From CBDFJH01 sp965198095 (GTDB lineage: Bacteria > Latescibacterota > UBA2968 > GCA-2709665), in contig OZ240239.1 of assembly GCA_965198095.1 (NCBI GenBank), positions 3,906,001 to 3,970,000 of the forward strand: 64,000 nucleotides of DNA, in the 5' to 3' direction. The stretch's first letter is position 1; every line of letters starts with the position of its first letter. Shown here one piece after another: positions 9,223 to 19,182 of the stretch. The notes under the pieces were generated by a model. The model was not told the DNA's origin and searched no databases. It worked only from the letters and a program-made list of their open reading frames with translations. The position numbers and the translations under genes were made by a program.

Positions 9223-9266
9223 TCGGTGTCCGTTCCACCTCGGAACCGAACCCTGCCTCAACGGGT

Positions 9267-9353
9267 GCCGAAGTGGTGGAATTGGTAGACGCGCCGGACT
9301 CAAAATCCGGTGGGCGCAAGCCCGTGTGGGTTCGAGTCCCACCTTCGGCACCA
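9267..9353 (+). tRNA. tRNA-Leu (anticodon CAA), CCA encoded
   Basis: An 87-base type-II tRNA. The acceptor GCCGAAG pairs with CTTCGGC, with discriminator A and encoded CCA at 9351-9353. The D-arm contains TGGTGGAATTGGTAGAC, the anticodon loop CTCAAAA carries CAA, the variable arm is long (TGGGCGCAAGCCCGT), and the T-loop is TTCGAGT. The long variable arm and CAA support Leu. Confidence 0.95.
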
Positions 9354-9366
9354 GCTCAATAGCTCA

Positions 9367-9396
9367 AAACGGCTCCCTCGCCCGTGGGAGCCGTTT
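9367..9396 (+). terminator. intrinsic terminator after tRNA-Leu
   Basis: A perfect 11-bp stem AAACGGCTCCC (9367-9377) / GGGAGCCGTTT (9386-9396) with an 8-base loop, 13 bases after the tRNA end. The T run is short. Confidence 0.7.
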
Positions 9397-9508
9397 GCAT
9401 ACCGTGCGGGAATGGGCGTCCAAGCGTTCTCGGTGCGCCTATTCATTGTCAACAAACAACCGCTACGGGTGACACCTTCACCGATTTTTGATCAATCAAG
9501 GTCAACAT

Positions 9509-9537
9509 TTGACAGCATCCAATTTACGACATACATT
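9509..9537 (+). promoter_or_regulatory. promoter of the abiE operon
   Basis: TTGACA (9509-9514) and TACATT (9532-9537) have a 17-base spacer. Short inverted repeats lie around it (TTGATCAA at 9488-9495; TTAC...GTAA across the -10), plausible operator half-sites since AbiEi-type antitoxins often repress their own promoter. The autoregulation is inference. Confidence 0.6.
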
Positions 9538-9589
9538 TGTAATCCGGGAGTGTCATTGCTCATGTCACCCTTAGTTCGGAGTGTGTGCA

Positions 9590-10429
9590 ATGTTTGCCGG
9601 TGTCAAGTCAAAGCAGTCTCTCGTCGGCATCGAGTTGGTACGGCTCCTTGCGTACCAGGGAGACCGAATCTTCTCCACTGCACGCGCCCGAGGGTTGGCT
9701 CCCCGCGTGGGTCTGAAAGATGCTTACCTCGCGGAGGCGCTGTACCATCTCAGACAAAACGGTTGGATCGTGTCCCTCCGCCGGGGTCTTTACGCTCTCG
9801 CTCCCACCGTCCCCGGCAATACCCCAGCGCACGAGTTCGAGATTGCGATGGCCCTGGTCGAACCTGCCGCCATCTCTCACTGGTCGGCCCTCCACCATCA
9901 CGGGTTAACCGAACAGGCGCCAAGGAGGACTTTCGTGTTGACCACGACGGAGACATCGGTTCCCCGACGCCGTGGCGACAAGAGAGGAAAGGATATCGGT
10001 GTCTACTTTGTCGGAGACATGGCTTACCGGTTCGTCCAGGTCAAGCCGGAACGCTTCTTCGGAACGGAGAAGGTTTGGGTCGGTGATGCCAGAGTGTCGA
10101 TTACCGACCTCGAACGCACGTTGATGGACGGCCTCACCATGCCGCAATACTGTGGCGACTTTGGCGAGGTTGTCCACGCTTTTCAAGCAGGAATGAGGCG
10201 GCTGGACATGGACCGGATTATCCAGTACGCCTCACGGTTAGGCACGACGGCAGCCAAGCGTCTTGGCTGGGTCCTTGAGGGGCAGGGCGTCGGTTCCTCG
10301 AAAACCGCCATTCTCGCCGCGCTTCCCGTCAAGGGATACCGGAAACTCGACCCTACCGGACCCAGAAAGGGACCCTGCAACAGCCGGTGGATGGTACAGG
10401 AGAATCTGCCGGGATTGGTTCACCCATGA
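9590..10429 (+). CDS. AbiEi-type antitoxin / transcriptional regulator
   Basis: A 279-residue protein. An N-terminal winged-helix part (AEALYHLRQNGWIVSLRRGL, then YAL) is followed by the AbiEi core EIAMALVEPAAISHWSALHH, HGLTEQ, and RVSITDLERTLMDGLTMPQY. This is the antitoxin of type IV AbiE abortive-infection systems, thought to act both as repressor of its own operon and as antagonist of the nucleotidyltransferase toxin. ATG 9590 is preferred; a GTG lies nine bases upstream in frame. Its stop overlaps the toxin start by ATGA at 10426-10429. Confidence 0.85.
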   Translation: MFAGVKSKQSLVGIELVRLLAYQGDRIFSTARARGLAPRVGLKDAYLAEALYHLRQNGWIVSLRRGLYALAPTVPGNTPAHEFEIAMALVEPAAISHWSALHHHGLTEQAPRRTFVLTTTETSVPRRRGDKRGKDIGVYFVGDMAYRFVQVKPERFFGTEKVWVGDARVSITDLERTLMDGLTMPQYCGDFGEVVHAFQAGMRRLDMDRIIQYASRLGTTAAKRLGWVLEGQGVGSSKTAILAALPVKGYRKLDPTGPRKGPCNSRWMVQENLPGLVHP

Positions 10430-11299
10430 GGCCGCTTTATACGCGCCTTCAGGAAGCACGCCAGCGTCTCGGCATTCCATGGGAGGTGCTGGAAAGGGAC
10501 TACCTGCTGTCCTGGGTTCTGGCCGGAATCAGCCAAGTGTCAGTTCTGCACCGAACGCTGGTCTTGAAGGGCGGCACGGCCCTCAAGAAATGCTACTTCG
10601 GCGACTACCGCTTCTCGGAAGACCTGGACTTTTCGGGTCTGGACGGTATTCCCAGGGGCGATACAATGGAGCGGCTGGTCCGGGAGGCGTGCGAGGCTGC
10701 CGCGAGTATGCTGAGCGAGTATGCTTATGTAGAGATGGCCTGCCAACGATACACCGAAGAAGAGCCGCATCCGAGAGGCCAGGAGGCATTTGCCATTCGA
10801 GCACGGCTCCCGTGGCATAGTCGCCTGCAAACCCGGGTCATGGTCGATGGTCACGGTAGACGAAACAATCCTTTGGCCGGTCGAGAACCGGCGAGTTATC
10901 CACGGATACGATGAACACCTCGAAACGGAGGTCCAGGCTTACTCGTTGGAAGAAGTGGTTGCGGAGAAGCTGCGGGCAATCCTTCAGCACTCGGCCACGC
11001 TCGGCAAGCGCGGTTGGGACCGTTCAAGAGCGCGCGACTACTACGACATCTGGCGGGTGCTGGGCGCGTACAGAGACCAGATGGACCAGACCGGGTTCGA
11101 TTCGCTGCTGTATCAGAAGTGTGCCGTGCGTGACATGACTTTTTCCGGGCTCGAAGGCTTCTTTCGTGATCCCATGCTCGCCTATATCGCAGGCACGTGG
11201 GACCAGTCGCTTGGCCTGTTGGTGCCGGGATTGCCCACTTTTGAGACCGTTATCGAAGAACTCCGCTCACAGGTGGCAGCTCTCGTTTCGTCCAGGTAG
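10426..11299 (+). pseudogene. AbiEii-type nucleotidyltransferase toxin, single-base frameshift
   Basis: The start ATG 10426 overlaps the antitoxin stop (ATGA). Frame one gives the nucleotidyltransferase motifs LVLKGGTALKKCYFGDYRF and SEDLDFSG (GG 49-50, D66, D68). It is disrupted after LQTRVMVD: near 10848-10850 one extra base moves the homology one frame over, where VTVDETILWP continues into SLEEVVAEKLRA and RARDYYDIWRV, the two remaining AbiEii motifs, ending at 11299. Removing one G at 10849 restores a protein of about 290 residues. It is either a genuinely inactivated toxin or a sequence error. A 7-bp hairpin (11398-11419) downstream could end the transcript. Confidence 0.85.
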
Positions 11300-11520
11300 T
11301 TTGTTTGAGGGTGTGGGCCGCCAAATCAGCCCAAGACCGCCACGCTGGCACTCCCGGGAGGTTAAGTTCCCAATTTACATTGAGTGGGGACCTTGCCCGC
11401 AGCGATCTCAAGCGCTGCGAACAACGTCGTGTTACCGGGCCTGAATAGCTATGGGTCACGCCTTCAACATCGCCGAGGCCCAAAGGCAGGTTGACGATAC
11501 GGTCTATATCGACTGATTCA

Positions 11521-12750
11521 ATGAATTACATCGGGTCGAAATACTCGCTCCTGACCGAGATCGAACAGATCCTCGCCGACAACGAAGTTCCCGACGACGG
11601 CGTGGCCTTGGACCTCTTCACCGGGACGGCTGCGGTCGCCCAGTTCCTGAAGAAGAGAGGACACGTCGTCTACGCCAACGATTGGCAGTCTTTTTCATAT
11701 GCGACCGCGTATGCCTTCCTGAAGTTCAACACGCTACCCAGATTCACTTTACTGTTCAGACAGCAAAAATGGGCCGGAGAGATCGCCGCGACGGGACGAA
11801 ACCGTTCCGTAAAATCCTATGCCATCGACAGGAACGCCGCCCGTGCGCGCGGACACGCCGCAGACGTGATTCAGTACCTGAACGGACTGCCGGGCAAACA
11901 GGGGCGCTTTTACCACAATTACTGCGAAGGCGGACGTGCCGGCAGGAAATATTTCTCGAGCGATAACGGACAACGCATTCAGGCCATTCGCGATCAGGTG
12001 GGAGACTGGACTCGAGCCGGGCTCGTGACCCGGCCGGAGATGTTGTGGTTGGCCGCCTGCCTCATCGAGGCCGCCGACCGGGTGGCAAACACCGCGTCGG
12101 TCTACGGAGCTTATCTGAAACACCTGAAAAAGTCCGCTTGCAAACCCCTCGCTCTGATGGCGCTGCGTCCGATGGCTTCCAGCCACCCGGGTTCACGACA
12201 CAAGGTAACCTGTGACGATGGGCTTGTACTGCTCCGGAAGCAATCAAAGAAGACAGACGTACTCACGTACATAGACCCGCCTTACAACCACCGCCAGTAC
12301 GCGTCCAACTACCACATCCTGGAGACCATCTGCAAGTGGGATCTGGAATCTTTCGAGCCCAGAGGCGCTACGGGGCTCAGAGCCGCGTCGGAGAACCGCT
12401 CGGACTTCTGCATGCGGTCCAGGGCGCGGGGGGCATTCGATAGACTGCTCGCGAACGTGAAGTCCAGATTCGTCTTGTTTTCATACAACGACGAGGGCCT
12501 GCTATCGCAGCGCCAGCTCGTTCAACTCTTTGAAAAGCACTATCGGGAGGTTGACTTCAGAAGGCTGAAATACCAACGATTCCGTGCAGATCTCGACAGT
12601 GAAACGCGCAGGTACAAAAGAGACGATACTCGGGAATTTCTGATTTTGGCAAAACGGAAGCGCTCGGAACGGACGATGATATCGTCAGGCGTCCTCAGAG
12701 GAGGTCGTCCCCGGACTTTGCCAGGGAAGCCGGCAAGCGCTGCCGGGTAG
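11521..12750 (+). CDS. D12-class N6-adenine DNA methyltransferase
   Basis: A 409-residue alpha-type adenine methyltransferase. It begins with the family hallmark MNYIGSKYSLL, followed by AdoMet motif I DLFTGTAAVAQF (D31) and the catalytic DPPY at residues 252-255 in YIDPPYNHRQYASNYH. A longer TTG start at 11491 is open, but the family begins at MNYIGSK. No restriction endonuclease is recognisable beside it, so it may be an orphan or a remnant of a restriction-modification unit next to the AbiE pair. The last 25 residues look like read-through past the natural domain end. Confidence 0.88.
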   Translation: MNYIGSKYSLLTEIEQILADNEVPDDGVALDLFTGTAAVAQFLKKRGHVVYANDWQSFSYATAYAFLKFNTLPRFTLLFRQQKWAGEIAATGRNRSVKSYAIDRNAARARGHAADVIQYLNGLPGKQGRFYHNYCEGGRAGRKYFSSDNGQRIQAIRDQVGDWTRAGLVTRPEMLWLAACLIEAADRVANTASVYGAYLKHLKKSACKPLALMALRPMASSHPGSRHKVTCDDGLVLLRKQSKKTDVLTYIDPPYNHRQYASNYHILETICKWDLESFEPRGATGLRAASENRSDFCMRSRARGAFDRLLANVKSRFVLFSYNDEGLLSQRQLVQLFEKHYREVDFRRLKYQRFRADLDSETRRYKRDDTREFLILAKRKRSERTMISSGVLRGGRPRTLPGKPASAAG

Positions 12751-12793
12751 GCGTATCCCGGAGAGGAAACAGGGGCGGCAAAAGGGACCCCTG

Positions 12794-14500
12794 TCAACAC
12801 GTCGCGCCGCGCCGGGTGAGAAGATTCGCGATCTCGGCGTGCCCCCGTCTCGTGGCCCAGGCGAGCGGCGTGGCCCACGGTTCGTCGTCCGGCAGGTGGG
12901 TCTTTGCCCCGCGCCGCAGGAGATGGTTCACCATATCCTTCACGCCGCAGCGGGCCGCCCACCCCAAGGGCGTCGAGCGGTACTCCTCGTCTCTCGCGTC
13001 GATATCCGCGCCGAACTCGAGAAAGAGGTCTGCGAGAACGATTCGGTTCCCGTCGACGTTGTCGTGACCGGCGCACAGATCGTGAAGCGGGGTCACCCGC
13101 TGCCAGTTCGGAAGGTTCGGCGGCATACCGTGTTCCAGCAACACGCGCGTCATGTCGGGATTTGACCAGAGGTAGGTTCGGCAGCCCGTCACCACGTCCG
13201 GGACACGGACGCCCCGATTCAGGAGCATGTGCAGCATGCCCCAATCCCCTTTCTTCACGACGGCGGCGAACGCCCCGCCGCAGCCCGACCTGCCGGCCCC
13301 TTCCGGATCGGCATCCGCCATCACGGCCATCGCGTCGAAATTACCCTCCCACACGTATCCGAAGGCATCCAGCCTGCCTCCATATCGATACATCAACGTT
13401 CGCATCTCCTTGGATTTCGCCTCGGAGATACATGTCCCGCAGGAGTCGATGTGGCCGTTCGGGTCGGCCCCCCGCTCGAGCAGCATCTCCGCGATCTCCA
13501 GCTGATCCGACCTGGACGCAGCGTGCAGCGCCGTGCCCTTCGGCGCGTATCGCCCCTCGGGAAGCGAAGGATCTGCCCCGTGCTCCAAGAGCCACCGGGC
13601 GATCTCCGTATGGCCGGACTCAACCGCGGACGACAGGGGTCGCTTCCCGCAAGGCAGCGCTTCGTTCGCGAGGCCGGAATTCTCCGAGACGAGTTCGCTT
13701 ACGCGCTCCAGATCACCGCATGCCGCAGCGATCGTGGCCGGGTAACTCGCCCCCCTGGCGAGCAGATAGCCCACCATCAACGGGTTGTAGCGCGGAATGA
13801 AGAAGGAACTCTTCCAAAGCGCGAGATCGATCGGCCGGAACCTTTCTGCCACGTAGACCTTCCCCGATGCCTGAACCGCGTCGACCTCGGCGCCCCGATC
13901 GATCAGGTGACCCACGATCTCCGTGCGTCCTGTCCTCACGGCAACGTGAAGCGGCGTTTTTCCCTCCGCGTCGCGCAAGTTGGCGACCGGGGGATCCTGC
14001 CGGATCAGGTCTTGCACCTGTTTCAGGTCGCAGGAAGAGACCGCATCGTGTATCGGGTGACTTTCCGCCAACGGCCCTCGCACCGATTCGATATACCTCG
14101 CAACCTCTTCGTGGCCGCGGTCCCGGGCGACGATCGTCAAGTCCTCTCCCCCATATCTGACGAACGTCGGTTCGGCGCCGGCCTCTACCAGCGTCCTGGC
14201 CGCTTCGAGATGTCCTTCGCGGACGGCGAAGTGAATCGGTCGCGTGTACCAATACTCTGCCCGCACGAGGTTCGGATCCCGTTTGAGAAGCCGACGGATC
14301 TGCCCGACGTCGCCGTTCATTGCCGCACAAAGCATCTCCCAGATATCCGGTCCCCGACAGGACCAGGCATGCGTGATCGCCTCCGATTCCAACTCCCAGG
14401 GCTTGATGACACCCATCGCCCGGTCCGCGAATGCCGTCGTCCGGGAAGGTCGGTTGCCGCTCGATTTGTCTTTCGTCATTGCGATCATCCTTTTCTTCAA
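12794..14500 (-). CDS. ankyrin-repeat protein
   Basis: A 568-residue soluble protein built mostly of ankyrin repeats. Recognisable units include GKTPLHVAVRTGRTEIVGHL, GKRPLSSAVESGHTEIARWL, KGTALHAASRSDQLEIAEML and STPLGWAARCGVKDMVNHLL, ending with ATPLAWATRRGHAEIANLL. No catalytic domain, signal peptide or membrane segment is visible. Such proteins act through protein-protein binding; the partner is unknown. Several ATG codons near the 5' end (14500, 14485, 14476) make the exact start uncertain. It is transcribed away from the enolase gene. Confidence 0.85.
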   Translation of the reverse strand: MKKRMIAMTKDKSSGNRPSRTTAFADRAMGVIKPWELESEAITHAWSCRGPDIWEMLCAAMNGDVGQIRRLLKRDPNLVRAEYWYTRPIHFAVREGHLEAARTLVEAGAEPTFVRYGGEDLTIVARDRGHEEVARYIESVRGPLAESHPIHDAVSSCDLKQVQDLIRQDPPVANLRDAEGKTPLHVAVRTGRTEIVGHLIDRGAEVDAVQASGKVYVAERFRPIDLALWKSSFFIPRYNPLMVGYLLARGASYPATIAAACGDLERVSELVSENSGLANEALPCGKRPLSSAVESGHTEIARWLLEHGADPSLPEGRYAPKGTALHAASRSDQLEIAEMLLERGADPNGHIDSCGTCISEAKSKEMRTLMYRYGGRLDAFGYVWEGNFDAMAVMADADPEGAGRSGCGGAFAAVVKKGDWGMLHMLLNRGVRVPDVVTGCRTYLWSNPDMTRVLLEHGMPPNLPNWQRVTPLHDLCAGHDNVDGNRIVLADLFLEFGADIDARDEEYRSTPLGWAARCGVKDMVNHLLRRGAKTHLPDDEPWATPLAWATRRGHAEIANLLTRRGATC

Positions 14501-14677
14501 TCGCTTTCCGGAACCGTGAAGCCGCCTCTTGACCGTCGTCGCCGGGACTTCCAGGAAGTCGCTGATTTCAGCGTGTGAGGCTTTCGGACCGGGCTACCGG
14601 AAGGACTCGAAAGTTCGTCCGCAAAATACTATCTTGGGTCTCGTCGGCCAAGGCATACCTCTCCAAAGGAGAACCGA

Positions 14678-15811
14678 ATGAAGATCACCGCCATCAAAAC
14701 CTTCACGACGCGGCACCGGGAACGCTCGCGTGCCCTCATCAAGGTCGAAACGGACGAGGGCCTCCACGGCTGGGGCGAGGCCTACGGCCACGGCCCGGAC
14801 CTGGCGGTCAAACCGGTCGCCGACTACATCTTCGAGATGATCAAGGGCGAGGACCCGCGCCGGATCGAATTCATCATGTTGAAGCTCTTCCAGCAGTTCC
14901 GGTTTCCACCGGGTGCGCTCGGTCTGGCGGCCATGTCGGCCGTCGACCACGCCCTCTGGGACATCAGCGGGAAGGCGGCCGGGCTCCCCGTCTACATGCT
15001 TCTCGGAGGCGCGGCGCGGGACCGCGTCCGGGTCTACCACGGCATCCGCGGGGAGAGCGGAAAGGCATCGGCGGCGCAGGCCGTCGAGCTGAACGAGACG
15101 TGGGGCATCACGGCGTTCAAGACCTCCCCCTACCGCATCGACGAAAACGCGAACCGCTGGGGCCGCGTCTGCGCGGCCGCCGCCGGCTACTTCGAGGAAA
15201 TCCGGGCGCACACGGACGACCGTTGGGAGATCGCCTTCGACGCCCACGCCAAGATCTTCGAGCCGGTCCTGGCTCTCCAACTCGCGAACGCCCTTGCCCC
15301 CTGGGATCCCCTGTTCTACGAGGAACCGCTCCGGCCCGAGCACATCCCGGCCTGGTCGCATCTCCGGGCCCGGATGCAGATCCCCCTGGCAACGGGCGAA
15401 TGCCTCTACACCCGGTTTGAATTCCTGGACCTGATGGCCGCTCGAGGCGCCGACATCATCCAGCCCGACGTCTGCGCCTGCGGCGGCCTGCTGGAAATGA
15501 GAAAGATCGCGGCCATCGCGGAAGCGCATTACGTCACCGTCGCCCCCCACAATCCGATGGGTCCGCTCGCGGCGGCCGTCAACCTCCACTTCGCCGCCGC
15601 CACCCCCAACTTCAAGATCCTCGAATACACCCTCCCGGGCGAGAGCCGCTGGCTGGACGACCCCTACCTGCCCAAAGAGGGCTACCTGGAGCTCCGGGAC
15701 CGCCCCGGTCTGGGCGTGGACGTGGACGAAGAGGCGATCAGCCGGGACGAATACATCCACTGGCAGCGCACCTCTCCGGTCCGGCCGGACGGCTCGACGG
15801 GCTACATCTAG
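14678..15811 (+). CDS. enolase-superfamily sugar-acid dehydratase (mandelate racemase / muconate lactonizing type)
   Basis: A 377-residue enolase-superfamily enzyme that abstracts a proton alpha to a carboxylate, typically dehydrating a sugar acid. Visible metal ligands are D188 in FDAHAK, E215 in YEEPL and E241 in TGECL. H291 in VAPHNPMGP is the expected general base. The N-terminal capping domain is complete. The order and the FDAHAK/APHNP motifs resemble galactonate or mannonate dehydratases; substrate specificity cannot be fixed by eye. The ATG follows AAAGGAG. It converges with an FAD oxidoreductase, stops 4 bases apart. Confidence 0.85.
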   Translation: MKITAIKTFTTRHRERSRALIKVETDEGLHGWGEAYGHGPDLAVKPVADYIFEMIKGEDPRRIEFIMLKLFQQFRFPPGALGLAAMSAVDHALWDISGKAAGLPVYMLLGGAARDRVRVYHGIRGESGKASAAQAVELNETWGITAFKTSPYRIDENANRWGRVCAAAAGYFEEIRAHTDDRWEIAFDAHAKIFEPVLALQLANALAPWDPLFYEEPLRPEHIPAWSHLRARMQIPLATGECLYTRFEFLDLMAARGADIIQPDVCACGGLLEMRKIAAIAEAHYVTVAPHNPMGPLAAAVNLHFAAATPNFKILEYTLPGESRWLDDPYLPKEGYLELRDRPGLGVDVDEEAISRDEYIHWQRTSPVRPDGSTGYI

Positions 15812-15815
15812 GCGT

Positions 15816-17207
15816 TCACGAGATCGAGGAGAGGCGGCCGGCTGTCCGGGCGGAAGGCGCAAGTCCGAGCGCTTGCAGTCTGGCTTCGTCACCCAGGTAG
15901 AAACCGGCCTCCAGCAGCGCCCGCTGAAGCGCCTTCACGTCCAGCCGTCTCGGCGTCACGCCTTGTTTCGCCGTCAGCGCCGCAGCCGTCCCGGCGACCT
16001 GTCCCGCGTGCATCACCATCATGCGGCCCCGCACGAGCGTGTCCGGGATGCTCGACGCGCTCCGGCCCGCGGCCAGCAGACCGTCCACATTCTCGGGGAC
16101 CAGAATCCCGTAGGGAAAGTCGGTCCAGGGCGCATCCACTTTCCGCTCCGGGTCTTCCGGGTCGAAACAGCCCCGGGTCGTGAACATCAGCACGACGTCG
16201 TCGAAGCGACGTCCGGCCAGCATGTCCGCCGGGCCCAACGTGTAGACCCCTTTGATGCAGGGCCCGCCTCTCGAACCCATATAGGGCGCGATCGACACCA
16301 GATAGGCGCCCTCGAACCCCGGCACCTCCTCCTTCCAGCGCTGCACGGTCTCGAAAATCGACGTGCGCATCCTGATTTCATCCCGCGTCAGCTTCTCGGC
16401 GTCGTGACCGTAGCGGCCGTCCTGATGGCCCCGGCGTGGGGGCCCCGTTCGAGTGACCACCACGCCCTCTCGGCAGGTCCAGCCCCCGCGCCCGACGTCC
16501 GGCTCCCTTCCACGGGCCTCCTCGGCCTCCACGTAGGCTTCGTAGCGACCCTGGTCCACACCGGCGACCACGTAGCAGACGCCCGACCCTCCGGGACAGT
16601 GTCCGTCGATATCGGCATAGTCGGATTCCGGATAGATCATGGCCGCTCCGGCCCGCATGGCCACGTCCGCTTCACCCGTGGCGTCCACGACCACCTTCGC
16701 CCGCACCGCCCGGCGCCCCGTCTTGTTCTCTACGAAGAGACCGCAGACCCTCCCCTCCTCCAGGATCGGATCGGCGATGAAGGTCGAAAACAGGGTTCTG
16801 ACCCCGCTCTCGGCGAGCATCTTCATAATCGTATAGGAGGCGATCCCGGAGTCCTTCGCATAGTCACCGGGATGCGGAGAGGGGGGCAGATCGCCCAGGT
16901 TGGGCGATTCCGGCACGGTGCCTCCTCCCCGTTCGATATGGCGTCGGATGAACTCCCTGGGGATACCCGTGAACCCCCCGTTCAGGTGTCTGAACGCGCC
17001 GCCGCTCAGGCTGCCCCCGGCAATCATGCCGGGTCCGATGTTTCCCCCGGGATAGGCGAACCTGTCGACCAGCAGGGTCTCCACCCCGCTCCTGGCAGCG
17101 GCGATCGCGGCGAAGCAGCCGGCCACGCCGCTTCCGGCAACCGCCACGTCCACGTCGTGAGCCACGGGGACCTCCTTCTCCGGTTCCACGACAACTTCGA
17201 TCGACAT
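15816..17207 (-). CDS. FAD-dependent oxidoreductase (FAD_oxidored family)
   Basis: A 463-residue flavoprotein with the N-terminal dinucleotide fold VAGSGVAGCFAAIAAARSG, then the family block YPGGNIGPGMIAGG. A second FAD contact is VVDATGEADVAMRAG and a C-terminal FAD block is GILVPENVDGLLAAGRSASS. The family oxidises unknown small carbon compounds and often sits in sugar catabolic loci. I prefer ATG 17207, preceded by GGGAGGA; the frame stays open to a GTG at 17246 that has a weaker site. It converges on the enolase-superfamily gene. Confidence 0.8.
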   Translation of the reverse strand: MSIEVVVEPEKEVPVAHDVDVAVAGSGVAGCFAAIAAARSGVETLLVDRFAYPGGNIGPGMIAGGSLSGGAFRHLNGGFTGIPREFIRRHIERGGGTVPESPNLGDLPPSPHPGDYAKDSGIASYTIMKMLAESGVRTLFSTFIADPILEEGRVCGLFVENKTGRRAVRAKVVVDATGEADVAMRAGAAMIYPESDYADIDGHCPGGSGVCYVVAGVDQGRYEAYVEAEEARGREPDVGRGGWTCREGVVVTRTGPPRRGHQDGRYGHDAEKLTRDEIRMRTSIFETVQRWKEEVPGFEGAYLVSIAPYMGSRGGPCIKGVYTLGPADMLAGRRFDDVVLMFTTRGCFDPEDPERKVDAPWTDFPYGILVPENVDGLLAAGRSASSIPDTLVRGRMMVMHAGQVAGTAAALTAKQGVTPRRLDVKALQRALLEAGFYLGDEARLQALGLAPSARTAGRLSSIS

Positions 17208-17536
17208 CTCGTCCTCCCGGGAGTCTGACGTTTGCATTTCGCTCACCTCGTGTCACAATCGGTAATATAAACCCTGTCCGCTTCAAACGATAACTCCGAT
17301 CCCATCCCTGCCCGACCCCTCTTCCACGGACCTCGATTTGAGTTGATCAGATGCCGTCGAACCTCTATCTTGGTCTCATAATCGGCTTGAAGGGATCATT
17401 CTTGCGACAGGGTGGCGGAAAGTGACGCATGCGACTCGAATCCGGGGTGCGAGTCCTGCCTTCCGCGCAAGCGAAATGGGGGTTGTGTCCGGTTGACACA
17501 TCCGCCGAACGACAGAGCTGCAGCGAGGATCACGCC

Positions 17537-19111
17537 GTGAGCAACGAAAGACGGGCATCGGTCCACCGCAGACGCCGCATCATCCTCAACGACGACTCCG
17601 GCGTCATGAACGACCCGGTCGCGCAAACCGAAGCGGGGTTTCTCTCCCGGCCGCTCTGCCACATCCCGGACACCGGGATCGACAGCGTTTGGTGGTCGAT
17701 CATGACGGGCGCAGACCACCTCAAGTACGACAGCAAGGTGGGTGATGCCGCCGGAAAACAGCCCATTCCGGGCGCACCCAAGGGCGACCTGAAGAGGTTC
17801 GCCACGCTCTGGCGCAACTTCGAGGCCTTCATCGACCGGGGCGCCGACCCGCTCAAGTTCGTCGTCGAATGGGGTCACGGACACGGCAGGGAGGTGTTTG
17901 CCAGCTATCGCATGAACATGATCCAGGACTCCTGGAGGCCCACCTTCGGCACGCGGTTCAGGCGCGAGCATCCCGACTGCTGTCTCGGCGAAAGGGGCGC
18001 CTTCGAGAACAGCGACAACGAAGACCTGCGCCTCTGCTGGTCCGCACTCGACTACGCACACGAGGCCGTTCGCGACTACCGGTTCGCGATCCTGGAGGAA
18101 CTGTGCCACTACGATATTGACGGTGTGGAGCTGGACTTCTGGCGGTGGCCCGCCTTCTTCAAGCCGACCCTGGACCGGAAGCCGGTCGAGGGCCGGCATC
18201 TCGACGCGATGACCGACTTCATGCGGCGCGTCCGCGGCCGGATGATGGAGATCGAGTCCGAGCGGGGGCGGCCTCTGCTGCTCGCCGCCCACCTGTTCGA
18301 CACGCCGGAGATCAATCGCCGGTTGGGCCTGGACGTCGAGACCTGGCTCGAAGAGGGCCTTCTCGATATCCTCGTCATCGGAGGTCACTATACGAACTAC
18401 TCGATCCCGCTCTCCGAGTGGTCCCACCTGGCCCGAAATTACGACCTTCCGCTCTACCCGTGCATGTATCGCTCCACCGGCGTTGAATTCGACCGTGCAA
18501 TCGCGACGCACTACTACAACTGTGGCGCAGACGGCATCTACACGTTCAACATCAGGCTCCCCGCGCACCTCCAGCCCATGAAGGAGATCGGCGATCCCGA
18601 CCTGATCGCGCGAAAGGACAAGCACTACGTCATGGATCACGCACAGGACGGGGGCGTTCTCGGCAACGGATGCGCGCCGGGTCTGCTGCCGGTTCGGCTG
18701 GAGGAAGGCGCGCCGGCAGAGGCCACGCTCATCATTGGCGACGACGTGCGAAAGGCCGCGGCCGAAAACGGTCTGGCCGAAGTCAGGCTTCGGCTCTCCC
18801 TCACCCACTTCGATCCGAACCGGGACGAGGTCGCGATAACGCTCAACGGACGCGAGCTTCATCGACCCCGGCCCGTGCCGACCCGGAATCCGTGGGCGAA
18901 GCGGGGCAAGGCGGTGGGTGAGTGGGCCGGAATCGAGGATCGCGTCCGATCACTGGAATTCCTGCTGTTCACCCTGTACTCCGACATCCCGACCGCGCCC
19001 GATTTGACGCAGGGCGCAAACGCAATCGAAGCGACGCTCGGCCCGCGCGTCTCCGGCCGGACCGGCCCGGTCGACCTTGTCGGCCTCGAGCTCTTCATCA
19101 GATATCAATAG
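17537..19111 (+). CDS. TIM-barrel glycosidase-like protein, tandem paralogue 1 of 5
   Basis: A 524-residue protein. The GTG at 17537 was chosen because the other four copies start at the same point before (R)RRIILNDDSG. The N-terminal three quarters show blocks expected of a TIM barrel: IDSVWWSIMTGADH, FASYRMNMIQDSW, and YDIDGVELDFWRWP, whose Asp/Glu pair is the best candidate catalytic centre. The C-terminal quarter is a beta domain (LIIGDDVRKAA, RLRLSLTHFDP, VAITLNGREL). The style matches family-10-like putative glycosyl hydrolases from planctomycete-type genomes. There is no signal peptide. Activity is unproven. Confidence 0.75.
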   Translation: MSNERRASVHRRRRIILNDDSGVMNDPVAQTEAGFLSRPLCHIPDTGIDSVWWSIMTGADHLKYDSKVGDAAGKQPIPGAPKGDLKRFATLWRNFEAFIDRGADPLKFVVEWGHGHGREVFASYRMNMIQDSWRPTFGTRFRREHPDCCLGERGAFENSDNEDLRLCWSALDYAHEAVRDYRFAILEELCHYDIDGVELDFWRWPAFFKPTLDRKPVEGRHLDAMTDFMRRVRGRMMEIESERGRPLLLAAHLFDTPEINRRLGLDVETWLEEGLLDILVIGGHYTNYSIPLSEWSHLARNYDLPLYPCMYRSTGVEFDRAIATHYYNCGADGIYTFNIRLPAHLQPMKEIGDPDLIARKDKHYVMDHAQDGGVLGNGCAPGLLPVRLEEGAPAEATLIIGDDVRKAAAENGLAEVRLRLSLTHFDPNRDEVAITLNGRELHRPRPVPTRNPWAKRGKAVGEWAGIEDRVRSLEFLLFTLYSDIPTAPDLTQGANAIEATLGPRVSGRTGPVDLVGLELFIRYQ

Positions 19112-19182
19112 CGTCGCAGATCATCGCGCATCCGGTTGCGCGCCCTGAACACGACCCACGAGAACGCCTGGAGGATCGTGAA

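Noticed and set aside
11451..11516. 22-codon frame (GHAFNIAEAQRQVDDTVYID) before the methyltransferase
   Set aside because: It resembles the helix near the end of some DNA methyltransferases (QxxVDDxVY) and could be a gene remnant, but it is too short to support a call.
15873..17228. 451-codon open frame opposite the FAD oxidoreductase
   Set aside because: Antisense shadow; the minus strand carries clear FAD motifs and a ribosome binding site.
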